Below are positions 1-6,860 of a stretch of DNA of 10,147 nucleotides, one piece after another. Under the pieces are notes generated by a model that worked only from the letters and a program-made list of their open reading frames with translations, made no database searches and had not been told where the DNA came from. Source of the stretch: Sphingobacteriia bacterium (GTDB lineage: Bacteria; Bacteroidota; Bacteroidia; NS11-12g; UBA955); contig JAGKXC010000072.1 of assembly GCA_021151535.1 (NCBI GenBank), positions 1-10,147 of the forward strand. Reading direction: 5' to 3'. The first letter of the stretch is position 1. Each line of letters starts with the position of its first letter. Both the position numbers and the translations under genes were made by a program.

Positions 1-1153
1 GAAATAATATCATTAATGTATTGCGTTTGAATATAAAATTAAATCTATTTGATCGCATTAAATACATTGGTATAAAACAAGCCAAAGGCAACATAAACTC
101 ATGATTGCCTTGAGAAAAAACGGCAAACGCAGTATGTAGAATAATCATGATTCCCAATGTAAAATAGCCTTCATGAGATTTTTCACGATTTAAATCTGCC
201 CATATAATCATGTTTGTCTTGGATAAATTAGATTGAGTATTGTCTGTTGATTTTTTGAAATTGAAAAACTTCCGAACTTCTAGTAATAAGAGACAAAATA
301 CTACTAAAACCAGCAATTGAGCAATTTTATCGCCCTTTATTAAAATCACTGTACTGCCTTTGAATTCAACAAAAGTGCGTATGAAATTTACTGTTGAAAA
401 AACCAAAGTTTTCAAACTCCAGGAAGTTTCTACTTGGCCTGAAATGACATCCTGAAAAACCAGTGCGAAAATTTGAATATGGTAAACTTGAGCTGCAAAT
501 AAATAATAAACTAACCACCAGAATCCCACAATGAGTAATCCTATTGAGATTATCGATCCTTTAGAAAATCCTAATTTCTCATTGAATCGAATACTTCCAG
601 TAAAAATCGCCAAACATCCCCATATAGCGGTTTGATGAAACAATGGAGCTAGGAAACAGAAGAAAATTACCAGTAAGAAATGTAATTTGGATTGTGATTG
701 TATTGCTTTTAGCCAAAATAAAAAGGCCACAACAATCAACAAAAGTGGTATAATATAGGTCTCATTTTCAAAAGAATAGCGATTAAAACTCATGCTCAGG
801 GATATAAAACCTAACAAAACCAATTGTGCTGAATCAGTTATTTGGGGAATTAGTAATCGGTTGATTTTTACTAAAAATAAGAGGATGATACCAGAGAAAA
901 TAATATTAATTGAAGTTAATAATTCTATAGCTCGAGCCGCTTTACCACCTAAAAGAATATAAAGTTGATACCAAAAATGCTGAAAATATTGAAATATAAG
1001 GTGATGCCCATTCTTTAAATCGCCTTTCAATAAATCACAAGCATAACCCCAACCATCGCCGGTATGATCGAATGGCAGCAGCCAAACTAAGTACAATCGC
1101 ACCACAGTGAATAACAAAATCCATATATAAATGGGATTTCTGTAATTACGCAT
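1..1153 (-). CDS. Polytopic membrane protein, possible GT-C-type glycosyltransferase (3' end cut by window)
   Basis: The frame read leftward from ATG at 1153 has no stop down to base 1, giving 384 residues; the C-terminus is outside the window. Hydrophobic stretches suggest about eight to ten membrane helices (roughly residues 9-26, 62-70, 82-103, 109-121, 132-149, 157-171, 176-187, 200-221, 277-292, 330-347). After the first helix a polar loop holds FDHTGDGWGYACD (28-40), then NGHHL (48-52). An acidic residue in this first external loop is a hallmark of GT-C glycosyltransferases, and an Asp loop followed by HHL is, from memory, seen in uncharacterised Bacteroidota membrane proteins. Later landmarks are FENETYIIPLL (128-138), LFHQTA (171-176) and GNHEFMLPLA (349-358). 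The start is supported by a TATATTTG box four bases upstream. It diverges from cca. Being a coding gene for a membrane protein is well supported; the glycosyltransferase role is inference from topology and motif placement, and a flippase or polymerase is possible. Confidence 0.8.
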   Translation of the reverse strand, partial: MRNYRNPIYIWILLFTVVRLYLVWLLPFDHTGDGWGYACDLLKGDLKNGHHLIFQYFQHFWYQLYILLGGKAARAIELLTSINIIFSGIILLFLVKINRLLIPQITDSAQLVLLGFISLSMSFNRYSFENETYIIPLLLIVVAFLFWLKAIQSQSKLHFLLVIFFCFLAPLFHQTAIWGCLAIFTGSIRFNEKLGFSKGSIISIGLLIVGFWWLVYYLFAAQVYHIQIFALVFQDVISGQVETSWSLKTLVFSTVNFIRTFVEFKGSTVILIKGDKIAQLLVLVVFCLLLLEVRKFFNFKKSTDNTQSNLSKTNMIIWADLNREKSHEGYFTLGIMIILHTAFAVFSQGNHEFMLPLACFIPMYLMRSNRFNFIFKRNTLMILF

Positions 1154-1157
1154 ACCA

Positions 1158-1186
1158 CAAATATAAGCCCTTGGTTATCTTTGCAA
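1158..1186 (-). promoter_or_regulatory. Bacteroidota-type promoter of the left-edge membrane protein gene
   Basis: Read on the minus strand, TTG (1186-1184), an 18-base spacer and TATATTTG (1165-1158) match the Bacteroidota TTG / TAnnTTTG promoter pattern. The box ends four bases before the ATG at 1153, so transcription should start at or just before the start codon. It overlaps the -7 box of the divergent cca promoter. No transcript data are available here; this is a pattern match only. Confidence 0.6.
1176..1183 (+). promoter_or_regulatory. Probable -7 box (TATCTTTG) of cca
   Basis: TATCTTTG fits the TAnnTTTG consensus and ends four bases before the GTG start at 1188. I see no TTG at the expected distance upstream, so the -33 element is weak or absent and the promoter may be weak or need an activator. 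If used, the transcript would begin at or next to the start codon. The box forms a 7-of-8 inverted repeat with the divergent -7 box at 1158-1165, ten bases away. Confidence 0.5.
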
Positions 1187-1187
1187 G

Positions 1188-2600
1188 GTGGATAAATCGT
1201 TAGAGCTGCCTATTTTGAAACTAATTGGTTCTGTAGCAGATGCTATGGATGTGCGCGCTTGGGTTGTTGGAGGATTTGTTCGAGATATCATTTTAAACCG
1301 TGAAACCAAAGATATAGATATTGTTGTTGTAGGTTCAGGCGTGGCATTTGCAGAAGCGGTTGCCGCCAAATTGAAAGAGGAACACTCCTTAGCAGTTTTT
1401 CGTAATTTTGGCACAGCACAGTTAAAAATGGGTGATTACATCATCGAATTTATTGGTGCGAGAAAAGAAAGTTACCGTCAGAATTCACGAAAACCCATAG
1501 TAGAAGACGGTACATTAGAGGATGATCAAATCCGACGTGATTTTACCATCAATTGTTTGTATATTTCATTGAATAACGATGATTACGGGCAATTATATGA
1601 TCCTTTTAATGGTATCCAAGATTTGCAAAATGGTATTATTAAAACTTGCGCAGATCCAGAATTAACTTTTAGTGATGATCCTTTAAGAATGCTTCGGGCG
1701 ATTCGCTTCGCTTGTAGACTAGACTTTAGAATTGAATTAAAGTCGTTCGAAGCCATCAAATCCAATGCCCATCGTATTGAAATTGTTTCTCAAGAGCGAA
1801 TTTCAGATGAAATTAACGGTATGATTTTGTGCGAGAAACCGTCCAGGGCATTTGAGATGCTGTTTAAAACCGGTTTACTGCAAATCATTTTACCTGAAAT
1901 GGTAGCACTGCACGGTATTGATACCATTAATGGGAAATCACATAAAGACAATTTTTATCACACTTTACAAGTATTAGATAATATCGCCCTACATACCCAG
2001 AATGTATGGTTGCGTTGGGCCGCAATTTTGCATGATATTGCTAAGCCAGCAACAAAAAGATTTGACCCAAAAGTGGGATGGACTTTTCACGGTCATGAAG
2101 ATAGAGGAGCTAGGATGGTAAAGGGCATTTTTAGAAGATTGAGATTGCCATTGGATGAGAAGATGAAGTATGTAGAAAAGTTAGTTTTACTTCATTTGAG
2201 ACCTATCGTATTGAGTAAGGAAACGGTTACTGATAGTGCTGTAAGGAGATTGATTGTGGATGCCGGCGAACATGTAAATGATTTGATTACGTTATGTAGG
2301 GCTGATATAACCAGTAAAAACGAAGCCAAAGTTGAAAAACATTTGAGGAATTTGGTACTTGTTGAGCAAAAAATTGAAGAAGTATTAGCCAAAGATGAAT
2401 TGAGAAATTGGCAACCTGTGCTTTCAGGTAATCATATTCAAGAAAATTTCATCATTACCAATCCCAAGCAAATTGGGATAATCAAAGAGGCTGTGCGAGA
2501 AAAGATATTGGATGGTGAAGTAGAAAATGAGATTCAAGCGGCACTCAATGCGGCCGTATTGATAGCTAAATCTTATGGAATTCAGCAAAAAAAACGCTGA
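1188..2600 (+). CDS. cca: CCA tRNA nucleotidyltransferase with HD domain
   Basis: Adds or repairs the 3'-terminal CCA of tRNAs in the cytoplasm. The 470-residue protein has the class II nucleotidyltransferase/poly(A) polymerase head domain: GGFVRD (28-33) binds the nucleotide phosphates, D42 and D44 in KDIDIVV are the catalytic metal ligands, and RRDFTIN (116-122) and DDPLRMLRAIRFA (163-175) are the next conserved blocks. An RNA-binding neck follows, then an HD domain with H258, HD (282-283), GHED (302-305) and D373. The tail LDGEVEN (441-447) is typical of the family's last helix. Length is normal for Bacteroidota members. GTG is the only plausible start: an in-frame TAA lies at 1164-1166 and the first in-frame ATG (codon 20) would begin just eight residues before GGFVRD. 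A CCA-adding rather than A-adding or poly(A) role is inferred from overall similarity. HD-domain phosphohydrolase activity is possible but not shown. Confidence 0.95.
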   Translation: MDKSLELPILKLIGSVADAMDVRAWVVGGFVRDIILNRETKDIDIVVVGSGVAFAEAVAAKLKEEHSLAVFRNFGTAQLKMGDYIIEFIGARKESYRQNSRKPIVEDGTLEDDQIRRDFTINCLYISLNNDDYGQLYDPFNGIQDLQNGIIKTCADPELTFSDDPLRMLRAIRFACRLDFRIELKSFEAIKSNAHRIEIVSQERISDEINGMILCEKPSRAFEMLFKTGLLQIILPEMVALHGIDTINGKSHKDNFYHTLQVLDNIALHTQNVWLRWAAILHDIAKPATKRFDPKVGWTFHGHEDRGARMVKGIFRRLRLPLDEKMKYVEKLVLLHLRPIVLSKETVTDSAVRRLIVDAGEHVNDLITLCRADITSKNEAKVEKHLRNLVLVEQKIEEVLAKDELRNWQPVLSGNHIQENFIITNPKQIGIIKEAVREKILDGEVENEIQAALNAAVLIAKSYGIQQKKR

Positions 2601-2676
2601 ATAAATTCGATTACTTTAATTTTTTAAGGCGAGACTATAAATTCAAAGCCAATTTTTTCATGATTCATGGCAATTA

Positions 2677-2707
2677 TTGAACAGAATTTCAGATTTTTGT
2701 AACTTTA
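2677..2707 (+). promoter_or_regulatory. Probable promoter of the serS-dinB operon
   Basis: TTG (2677-2679), a 20-base spacer and TAACTTTA (2700-2707) match the Bacteroidota TTG / TAnnTTTG pattern except for the last base (A for G). The box ends seven bases before the serS ATG, predicting a leader of only a few bases. The rest of the 114-base gap after cca is AT-rich with no convincing terminator hairpin, so read-through from cca remains possible. Confidence 0.5.
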
Positions 2708-2714
2708 AGTTATT

Positions 2715-3986
2715 ATGTTACAAATCGCTCAGATTAGAAAGAATGCAGATGCTATCATCGAAAGATTGAAAATTAGAGGAATCGATGCAGAAACAGTTAT
2801 TGGGGAAGTTTTAATTGCCGATGAAAATAATAGGGCGTTGAGAACCCAAATGGAACAGCTTCAAGCTAATCTGAATAATATTTCATCGGAAATTGGCGAT
2901 TTGTATAAATCTGGTAAAAAAGCAGAAGGCGATCAACTCAAAGCTTCAACAGTAGAGTTGAAAGATCAGTTGCGAGATATTACCGTATTGGTGGAAGATG
3001 GCGAGAAGACCTTAACCCAATTATTGCTTACAATTCCAAACACGCCACAGTTAAATGTGCCTTTGGGGAAAACTCCTGAAGATAATGTTACTGTTTTAGA
3101 ACATGGAAGCAAGCCGCAATTGCCAGCCAATGCATTACCACACTGGGAATTGGCTTCAAAATATAACATCATTGATTTTGAATTGGGAGTCAAGGTAACT
3201 GGTGCAGGTTTCCCAGTTTACAGAGGGAAAGGAGCAATTTTACAACGTGCTTTAATTCAATTTTTCCTTAATGAAGCCAATGCCAATGGTTATACCGAAA
3301 TCCAACCACCCTTGATGGTAAATGCAGATTCTGGCTATGGTACAGGTCAGTTGCCGGATAAAGAAGGACAGATGTATCACGTGGGTGTGGATGATTTATA
3401 TTTGATTCCAACAGCAGAGGTTCCTATTACCAATTTATATCGCGATGTAATTTTGGATGAAAAGCAATTGCCTATTAAAAATGCGGGTTACACACCTTGT
3501 TTTAGAAGAGAAGCGGGTAGCTATGGCGCTCATGTTAGAGGATTGAATCGTTTGCACCAATTTGATAAAGTGGAAATTGTACAAATTGTAAAGCCTGAAG
3601 ATTCAAACGATACATTGGAAGTGATGCAAAATTATGTGCAGAATTTGTTGCAGAAGCTTGGACTTCATTATCGTGTTCTGTTATTGTGTGGTGGCGATAT
3701 GGGCTTTACCAGTGCTAAAACTTACGATATGGAAGTTTGGAGTGCAGCCCAAGAAAAATGGTTAGAATGCAGTAGTGTTAGTAATTTCGAAACCTTCCAA
3801 ACCAATCGTCTGAAGTGCAGATACAGAAATGCAGAAGGCAAAACTGAATTGGCCCATTCATTAAATGGTTCAGCTTTGGCGCTGCCTAGAATTGTAGCAG
3901 CAATTTTGGAAAATTATCAAACAGAAAATGGAATCGTGGTTCCAGAAGTTTTGAGATCTTACACGGGGTTTGATTTGATTAATTAA
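2715..3986 (+). CDS. serS: Seryl-tRNA synthetase
   Basis: Charges tRNA-Ser (and tRNA-Sec where present) with serine using ATP; cytoplasmic homodimer. At 423 residues it is full length. Residues 1-105 form the N-terminal helical-hairpin arm that grips the long variable arm of tRNA-Ser. The class II catalytic core follows: motif 1 around 178-201 (ending IQPPLMV), GTGQLPDKEGQMYHV (209-223), TAEVP (233-237) for serine binding, motif 2 FRREAGSYG (263-271) for ATP, and motif 3 LNGSALALPR (383-392) with its ATP-binding Arg at 392. The block at 340-371 (starting EVWSAAQ, with SSVSNFETFQTNR) is a variant of the usual EVW...SSCSN..DFQ..R signature, the kind I recall from Bacteroidota. All class II signature residues are present, so it should be active. 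The start is supported by family length and a promoter-like element just upstream. dinB follows after 11 bases, suggesting co-transcription. Confidence 0.97.
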   Translation: MLQIAQIRKNADAIIERLKIRGIDAETVIGEVLIADENNRALRTQMEQLQANLNNISSEIGDLYKSGKKAEGDQLKASTVELKDQLRDITVLVEDGEKTLTQLLLTIPNTPQLNVPLGKTPEDNVTVLEHGSKPQLPANALPHWELASKYNIIDFELGVKVTGAGFPVYRGKGAILQRALIQFFLNEANANGYTEIQPPLMVNADSGYGTGQLPDKEGQMYHVGVDDLYLIPTAEVPITNLYRDVILDEKQLPIKNAGYTPCFRREAGSYGAHVRGLNRLHQFDKVEIVQIVKPEDSNDTLEVMQNYVQNLLQKLGLHYRVLLLCGGDMGFTSAKTYDMEVWSAAQEKWLECSSVSNFETFQTNRLKCRYRNAEGKTELAHSLNGSALALPRIVAAILENYQTENGIVVPEVLRSYTGFDLIN

Positions 3987-3997
3987 TTTTTCTGGCG

Positions 3998-4534
3998 ATG
4001 GAAACTACGCAAATTCCGACTTCTAAATTTGATTGGGATGCACCAACGTCGTTAGACCAATTGTTAAACGATGTACTGAAAATTCAACAATTCCCCGATT
4101 TGCTTGCTAAGGTGTTGCGCAATATTCAAGACGAACATCTTGCTTATAAATACCGCAAGGGTGGATGGAATATTGCTCAGATTGTTCATCATTTGGCGGA
4201 TTCTCATCTCAATGCTTTTATTAGAACAAAGCATATTTTGGCTCAAGATACAGATAGTATTCAGCCATATGATGAAAACAAATGGGCGGAGATGGTGGAT
4301 TATACCTTTCCACTTGAGTCTAGTGTAATAATGATATTGGGCGTACACCAAAGATGGTCACTTTTATTGTTAGATGCATTGAAAAATCCGGTAACGGAGT
4401 TAGTTAAAACATTATCACATCCGGAATCCAAACGCAATGTTAGTTTAAGTGATTTGATTCGTTTGTATGCTTGGCACGGGGAACATCATTTATCGCAAAT
4501 TTTACAAGCGATGAACAATCCTGTAATTGAGTAA
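3998..4534 (+). CDS. DinB/YfiT-family metal-dependent protein (putative thiol S-transferase)
   Basis: A 178-residue protein of the DinB four-helix-bundle superfamily, closest in motif to Bacillus YfiT/BstA-type proteins. The signature WNIAQIVHHLADSH (57-70), IQPYDENKWAEM (88-99) and YAWHGEHHLSQI (157-168) are present. Three histidines likely bind a divalent metal: one of H64/H65, H160 and H164. Proteins of this group have been called metal-dependent hydrolases, and some DinB relatives transfer low-molecular-weight thiols such as bacillithiol to electrophiles for detoxification. Which substrate this one uses cannot be read from sequence. It starts 11 bases after serS with no promoter-like box in the gap, so it is probably co-transcribed. 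Its 3' end converges with the glycosyltransferase gene on the other strand. Family assignment is firm; the biochemical role is inference. Confidence 0.9.
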   Translation: METTQIPTSKFDWDAPTSLDQLLNDVLKIQQFPDLLAKVLRNIQDEHLAYKYRKGGWNIAQIVHHLADSHLNAFIRTKHILAQDTDSIQPYDENKWAEMVDYTFPLESSVIMILGVHQRWSLLLLDALKNPVTELVKTLSHPESKRNVSLSDLIRLYAWHGEHHLSQILQAMNNPVIE

Positions 4535-4547
4535 TGATTCTTAGATT

Positions 4548-4577
4548 TTCCCTTTAATTGAAAATGTAACAAGGGAA
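4548..4577. terminator. Weak candidate bidirectional terminator
   Basis: TTCCCTT (4548-4554) and AAGGGAA (4571-4577) can pair as a 7-bp stem with a 16-base AT-rich loop, between the convergent ends of the dinB and GT2 genes. TTTT precedes the left arm on the minus-strand exit side, but no long U-tract follows on the plus side. The long loop makes it a poor intrinsic terminator; it is listed only because the position between convergent genes fits. Confidence 0.25.
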
Positions 4578-4596
4578 TAATTTGAAGAGTTTGGAG

Positions 4597-5385
4597 TTAG
4601 TTATAATGTCGAAATACTTTCCAGATCTGATAGGGAACTTTAATAAAGTCTTTCATTCCAATCTTTGATCCTTTTACATCTACCCAAGCCCTAAGTGGAA
4701 CTTCAATTATAGTAGACTTTACTTGTTTGCCTAGCTTGTTTCTCATTCGTAACAGAATTTCAACATCGAATAACCATGCGGTAACGAAGGGTTTTTCGAT
4801 AATCAATTCTGCAATTTCCTCTTTGAATATTTTTGCACCGCATTGGGTATCATGCACTTTCCAACCCAAGCCTTGGCTAATGAAAGTAGCAAATAAACGA
4901 CCTGAATAATGCCTGAAAATAGTACGATTAATTTCTGCACCCAATCGCGCAATTCTGGATCCCATAATCATTAGGTATTCTTGGTTTTCTGTAAAATGAA
5001 AAAACCAAGGTAACTCATGAAATGAGGTTGCTAAATCTGCATCCCAAAATCCAAAGTATGCAAATTTTGTTTGTGGTTTTTCTCCAGCGCCAATTAGCGA
5101 TAAATCTATATCTTTATTGGGAATGGAGTAGGTGAGTCCAGTTTGTATCGCCCCGGCTTTTCCTTGATTCTTTGCGTAGGAAACAACAAAGCAGCGGTTA
5201 TTTAATTCTTCAGGAAGTTGATGCTGAAACTCAATTAAAATTTCATGGGTATTATCCTTACTGCCATCATTTACAAATGCAATTGTTAGAAAAGGATATA
5301 ACTGCAAAGCTTCTTGAAAAAGTACAGATTGAAATCGTTCTGATTCATTATAACAAGGAACAACGATGCAGCAGTTTTGGTTCAT
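4597..5385 (-). CDS. GT2-family glycosyltransferase, polyprenyl-phosphate hexose synthase-like
   Basis: A 262-residue GT-A-fold enzyme of family GT2, resembling dolichyl/polyprenyl-phosphate beta-glucosyl- and mannosyltransferases (ALG5/DPM1 type). Landmarks in order: VVPCYNE (8-14), FVNDGSKDNT (37-46) for nucleotide-sugar binding, NQGKAGAIQTG (73-83), the metal-binding DAD motif at 115-117, GSR (142-144), and the acceptor-side signature DTQCGAKIF (179-187) with W204 and FDVE (206-209), which is typical of the ALG5/DPM group. No membrane segment is visible, so unlike GtrB/ArnC it lacks C-terminal helices and would act as a soluble or peripheral cytoplasmic enzyme. Expected reaction: transfer of hexose from a UDP- or GDP-sugar to polyprenyl phosphate on the inner leaflet. 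Which sugar is unknown. The upstream minus-strand region has only an imperfect box, TTAATTTG, ending 14 bases before the ATG. It sits alone between two opposing operons. Family is firm; the lipid acceptor is inferred. Confidence 0.9.
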   Translation of the reverse strand: MNQNCCIVVPCYNESERFQSVLFQEALQLYPFLTIAFVNDGSKDNTHEILIEFQHQLPEELNNRCFVVSYAKNQGKAGAIQTGLTYSIPNKDIDLSLIGAGEKPQTKFAYFGFWDADLATSFHELPWFFHFTENQEYLMIMGSRIARLGAEINRTIFRHYSGRLFATFISQGLGWKVHDTQCGAKIFKEEIAELIIEKPFVTAWLFDVEILLRMRNKLGKQVKSTIIEVPLRAWVDVKGSKIGMKDFIKVPYQIWKVFRHYN

Positions 5386-5461
5386 GGAATAAAAGCATGC
5401 AAATTAAGTGATAATTTGTACAATTTGGCTCCATTTCATATTATTTCTGATATTACAACAT

Positions 5462-5469
5462 TAGATTTG
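5462..5469 (+). promoter_or_regulatory. Probable -7 box (TAGATTTG) of the CBS-map-MBL operon
   Basis: TAGATTTG fits the TAnnTTTG consensus exactly and ends eight bases before the ATG at 5478, predicting a leader of about five bases or less. No TTG lies at the right distance; the nearest candidate is TTA at 5441-5443 with an 18-base spacer, so the -33 element is weak. The next two genes have no such box in their short upstream gaps and probably depend on this promoter. Confidence 0.5.
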
Positions 5470-5477
5470 TAGTAATA

Positions 5478-6848
5478 ATGCAAGTGTATCAAAACATCTT
5501 ACAGACCATTGGCAATACACCGATGGTGAGACTGAATCGAATTGTGAAAGATTTGCCTTGTGAGGTATATGCCAAAATTGAAACTACCAATCCTGGTAAT
5601 TCTATCAAAGATCGAATGGCGTTGAAGATGATTGAAGATGCTGAGGCATCAGGGGCATTGAAACCCGGTGGTACTATTATTGAGGGAACTTCTGGGAATA
5701 CAGGTATGGGACTTGCAATCGCCGCAGTTATTAAAGGTTATAAGTGCATTTTTACTACTACTGATAAGCAATCTAAAGAAAAAGTTGATGCTTTGAAGGC
5801 GTTTGGAGCTGAAGTAATTGTTTGTCCAACTGATGTAGACCCCGAGGATCCGAGAAGCTATTATAGCGTTAGTACTAGATTGGCGAATGAAATTCCCAAT
5901 GCTTGGAAGCCAAATCAATATGATAATTTGAGTAATTCCAAGGCGCATTACGAACAAACTGGACCTGAAATTTGGAATCAAACAGCGGGTAAAATAACCC
6001 ATTTGGTTGTGGGAGTGGGAACCGGTGGAACCATTTGCGGTACTGGCAGATTTTTGAAAGAACAAAATCCCAATATTTCAATTTTGGGTATTGATACATA
6101 TGGTTCTGTATTTAAAAAATACAAGGAAACAGGAATTTTTGATAAAAATGAGATTTATCCTTACATCACAGAAGGAATCGGAGAAGATTTTTTGCCTGCA
6201 AATGTTGATTTTTCTATCATTGATCATTTTGAAAAAGTAACCGATAAAGACGCGGCAGTAATGACCCGTAGAATTCCTCGTGAAGAGGGCATTTTTGCAG
6301 GAAATAGCGCAGGATCTGCTGTCGCTGGATTACTACAAATGAAAGATCGCTTTAAAAAAGACGATATTGTAGTAATAATTTTCCATGATCATGGTACGCG
6401 TTATTTAGGCAAAATGTTCAATGAAGATTGGATGAGAGACCGTGGATTCATTGAAGCAGAACCCAAGAAATTGGCGATGGATTTGGTTGTAGGTCATGTT
6501 AGCTTGCCATTGCTTACAGCTTCTGTTTCGCAAAATTGCAATGAAGTATTTGCATTAATGCAGAAGTTTAAGATCTCTCAATTACCAGTAAAAGATGATA
6601 ACGGGAATTTTGTTGGATCAGTGGAAGATAAAAATCTCTATGCAGCTTTATTGCAGCAAAAAATAACCATGGCAGATTCAATTCAATCCATCATGGGATC
6701 GCCATATCCAATTGTATCCCACAGTGATTCAATTGAGAGAGTTTCATCGCTAATAAACGATGAGAATTCTGCTGTGTTAATGATGGATATGGGTGGGAAT
6801 TGGCATATTATCACCAAACAAGATATTATTGAGGGTTTTGTTTCATAA
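5478..6848 (+). CDS. Cystathionine beta-synthase-like PLP enzyme with C-terminal CBS domain pair
   Basis: A 456-residue fold-type II PLP enzyme of the cysteine synthase/cystathionine beta-synthase family, expected to join serine (or O-acetylserine) with homocysteine or sulfide in the cytoplasm. K44 in NSIKDR is the Schiff-base lysine, TSGNTG (71-76) the substrate-binding loop and GTGGT (181-185) the PLP phosphate cup. EGIGEDFLP (232-240) and NLSNSKAHY (150-158) look more like cystathionine beta-synthase than OASS. Residues about 336-456 form a tandem CBS (Bateman) module, as in eukaryotic and some bacterial cystathionine beta-synthases, where it regulates activity, often through adenosyl ligands. 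There is no N-terminal heme domain. Oddity: the segment FHDHGTRYL (302-310) puts H305 where OASS (Ser272) and human CBS (Ser349) have the Ser contacting pyridine N1 of PLP. I recall HDHG loops in Bacteroidota relatives, so this may be a lineage trait. CBS versus cysteine synthase activity is unresolved. First gene of a probable three-gene operon. Confidence 0.93.
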   Translation: MQVYQNILQTIGNTPMVRLNRIVKDLPCEVYAKIETTNPGNSIKDRMALKMIEDAEASGALKPGGTIIEGTSGNTGMGLAIAAVIKGYKCIFTTTDKQSKEKVDALKAFGAEVIVCPTDVDPEDPRSYYSVSTRLANEIPNAWKPNQYDNLSNSKAHYEQTGPEIWNQTAGKITHLVVGVGTGGTICGTGRFLKEQNPNISILGIDTYGSVFKKYKETGIFDKNEIYPYITEGIGEDFLPANVDFSIIDHFEKVTDKDAAVMTRRIPREEGIFAGNSAGSAVAGLLQMKDRFKKDDIVVIIFHDHGTRYLGKMFNEDWMRDRGFIEAEPKKLAMDLVVGHVSLPLLTASVSQNCNEVFALMQKFKISQLPVKDDNGNFVGSVEDKNLYAALLQQKITMADSIQSIMGSPYPIVSHSDSIERVSSLINDENSAVLMMDMGGNWHIITKQDIIEGFVS

Positions 6849-6860
6849 AATTAAATGTAG

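Noticed and set aside
2586..2593. A run of eight A near the end of cca that could permit a -1 frameshift and a 27-codon extension into the intergenic gap
   Set aside because: The shift would occur only at the last few residues, no stimulatory hairpin or slippery-site context is visible, and the family normally ends here.
2620..2662. Possible terminator after cca using GGC (2629-2631) and GCC (2648-2650) with flanking T-tracts
   Set aside because: Only three base pairs form before A-A mismatches, so no stable stem exists.
4064..4351. Overlapping open frames of 95 (minus) and 74 (plus) codons within the DinB gene
   Set aside because: The DinB frame carries clear family motifs across the same stretch; the alternatives are low-complexity shadow translations.
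5416..5425. Small palindrome TTGTACAA-like sequence (TTTGTACAAT) between the GT2 and CBS-like genes as an operator
   Set aside because: The symmetric core is only eight bases, in an AT-rich gap, with no second copy; this is expected by chance.
5649..6099. Open frames of 138 and 74 codons on the minus strand inside the CBS-like gene
   Set aside because: They lie wholly antisense to a gene with intact catalytic motifs, show no recognisable domain and have no promoter-like box; they are chance shadows.
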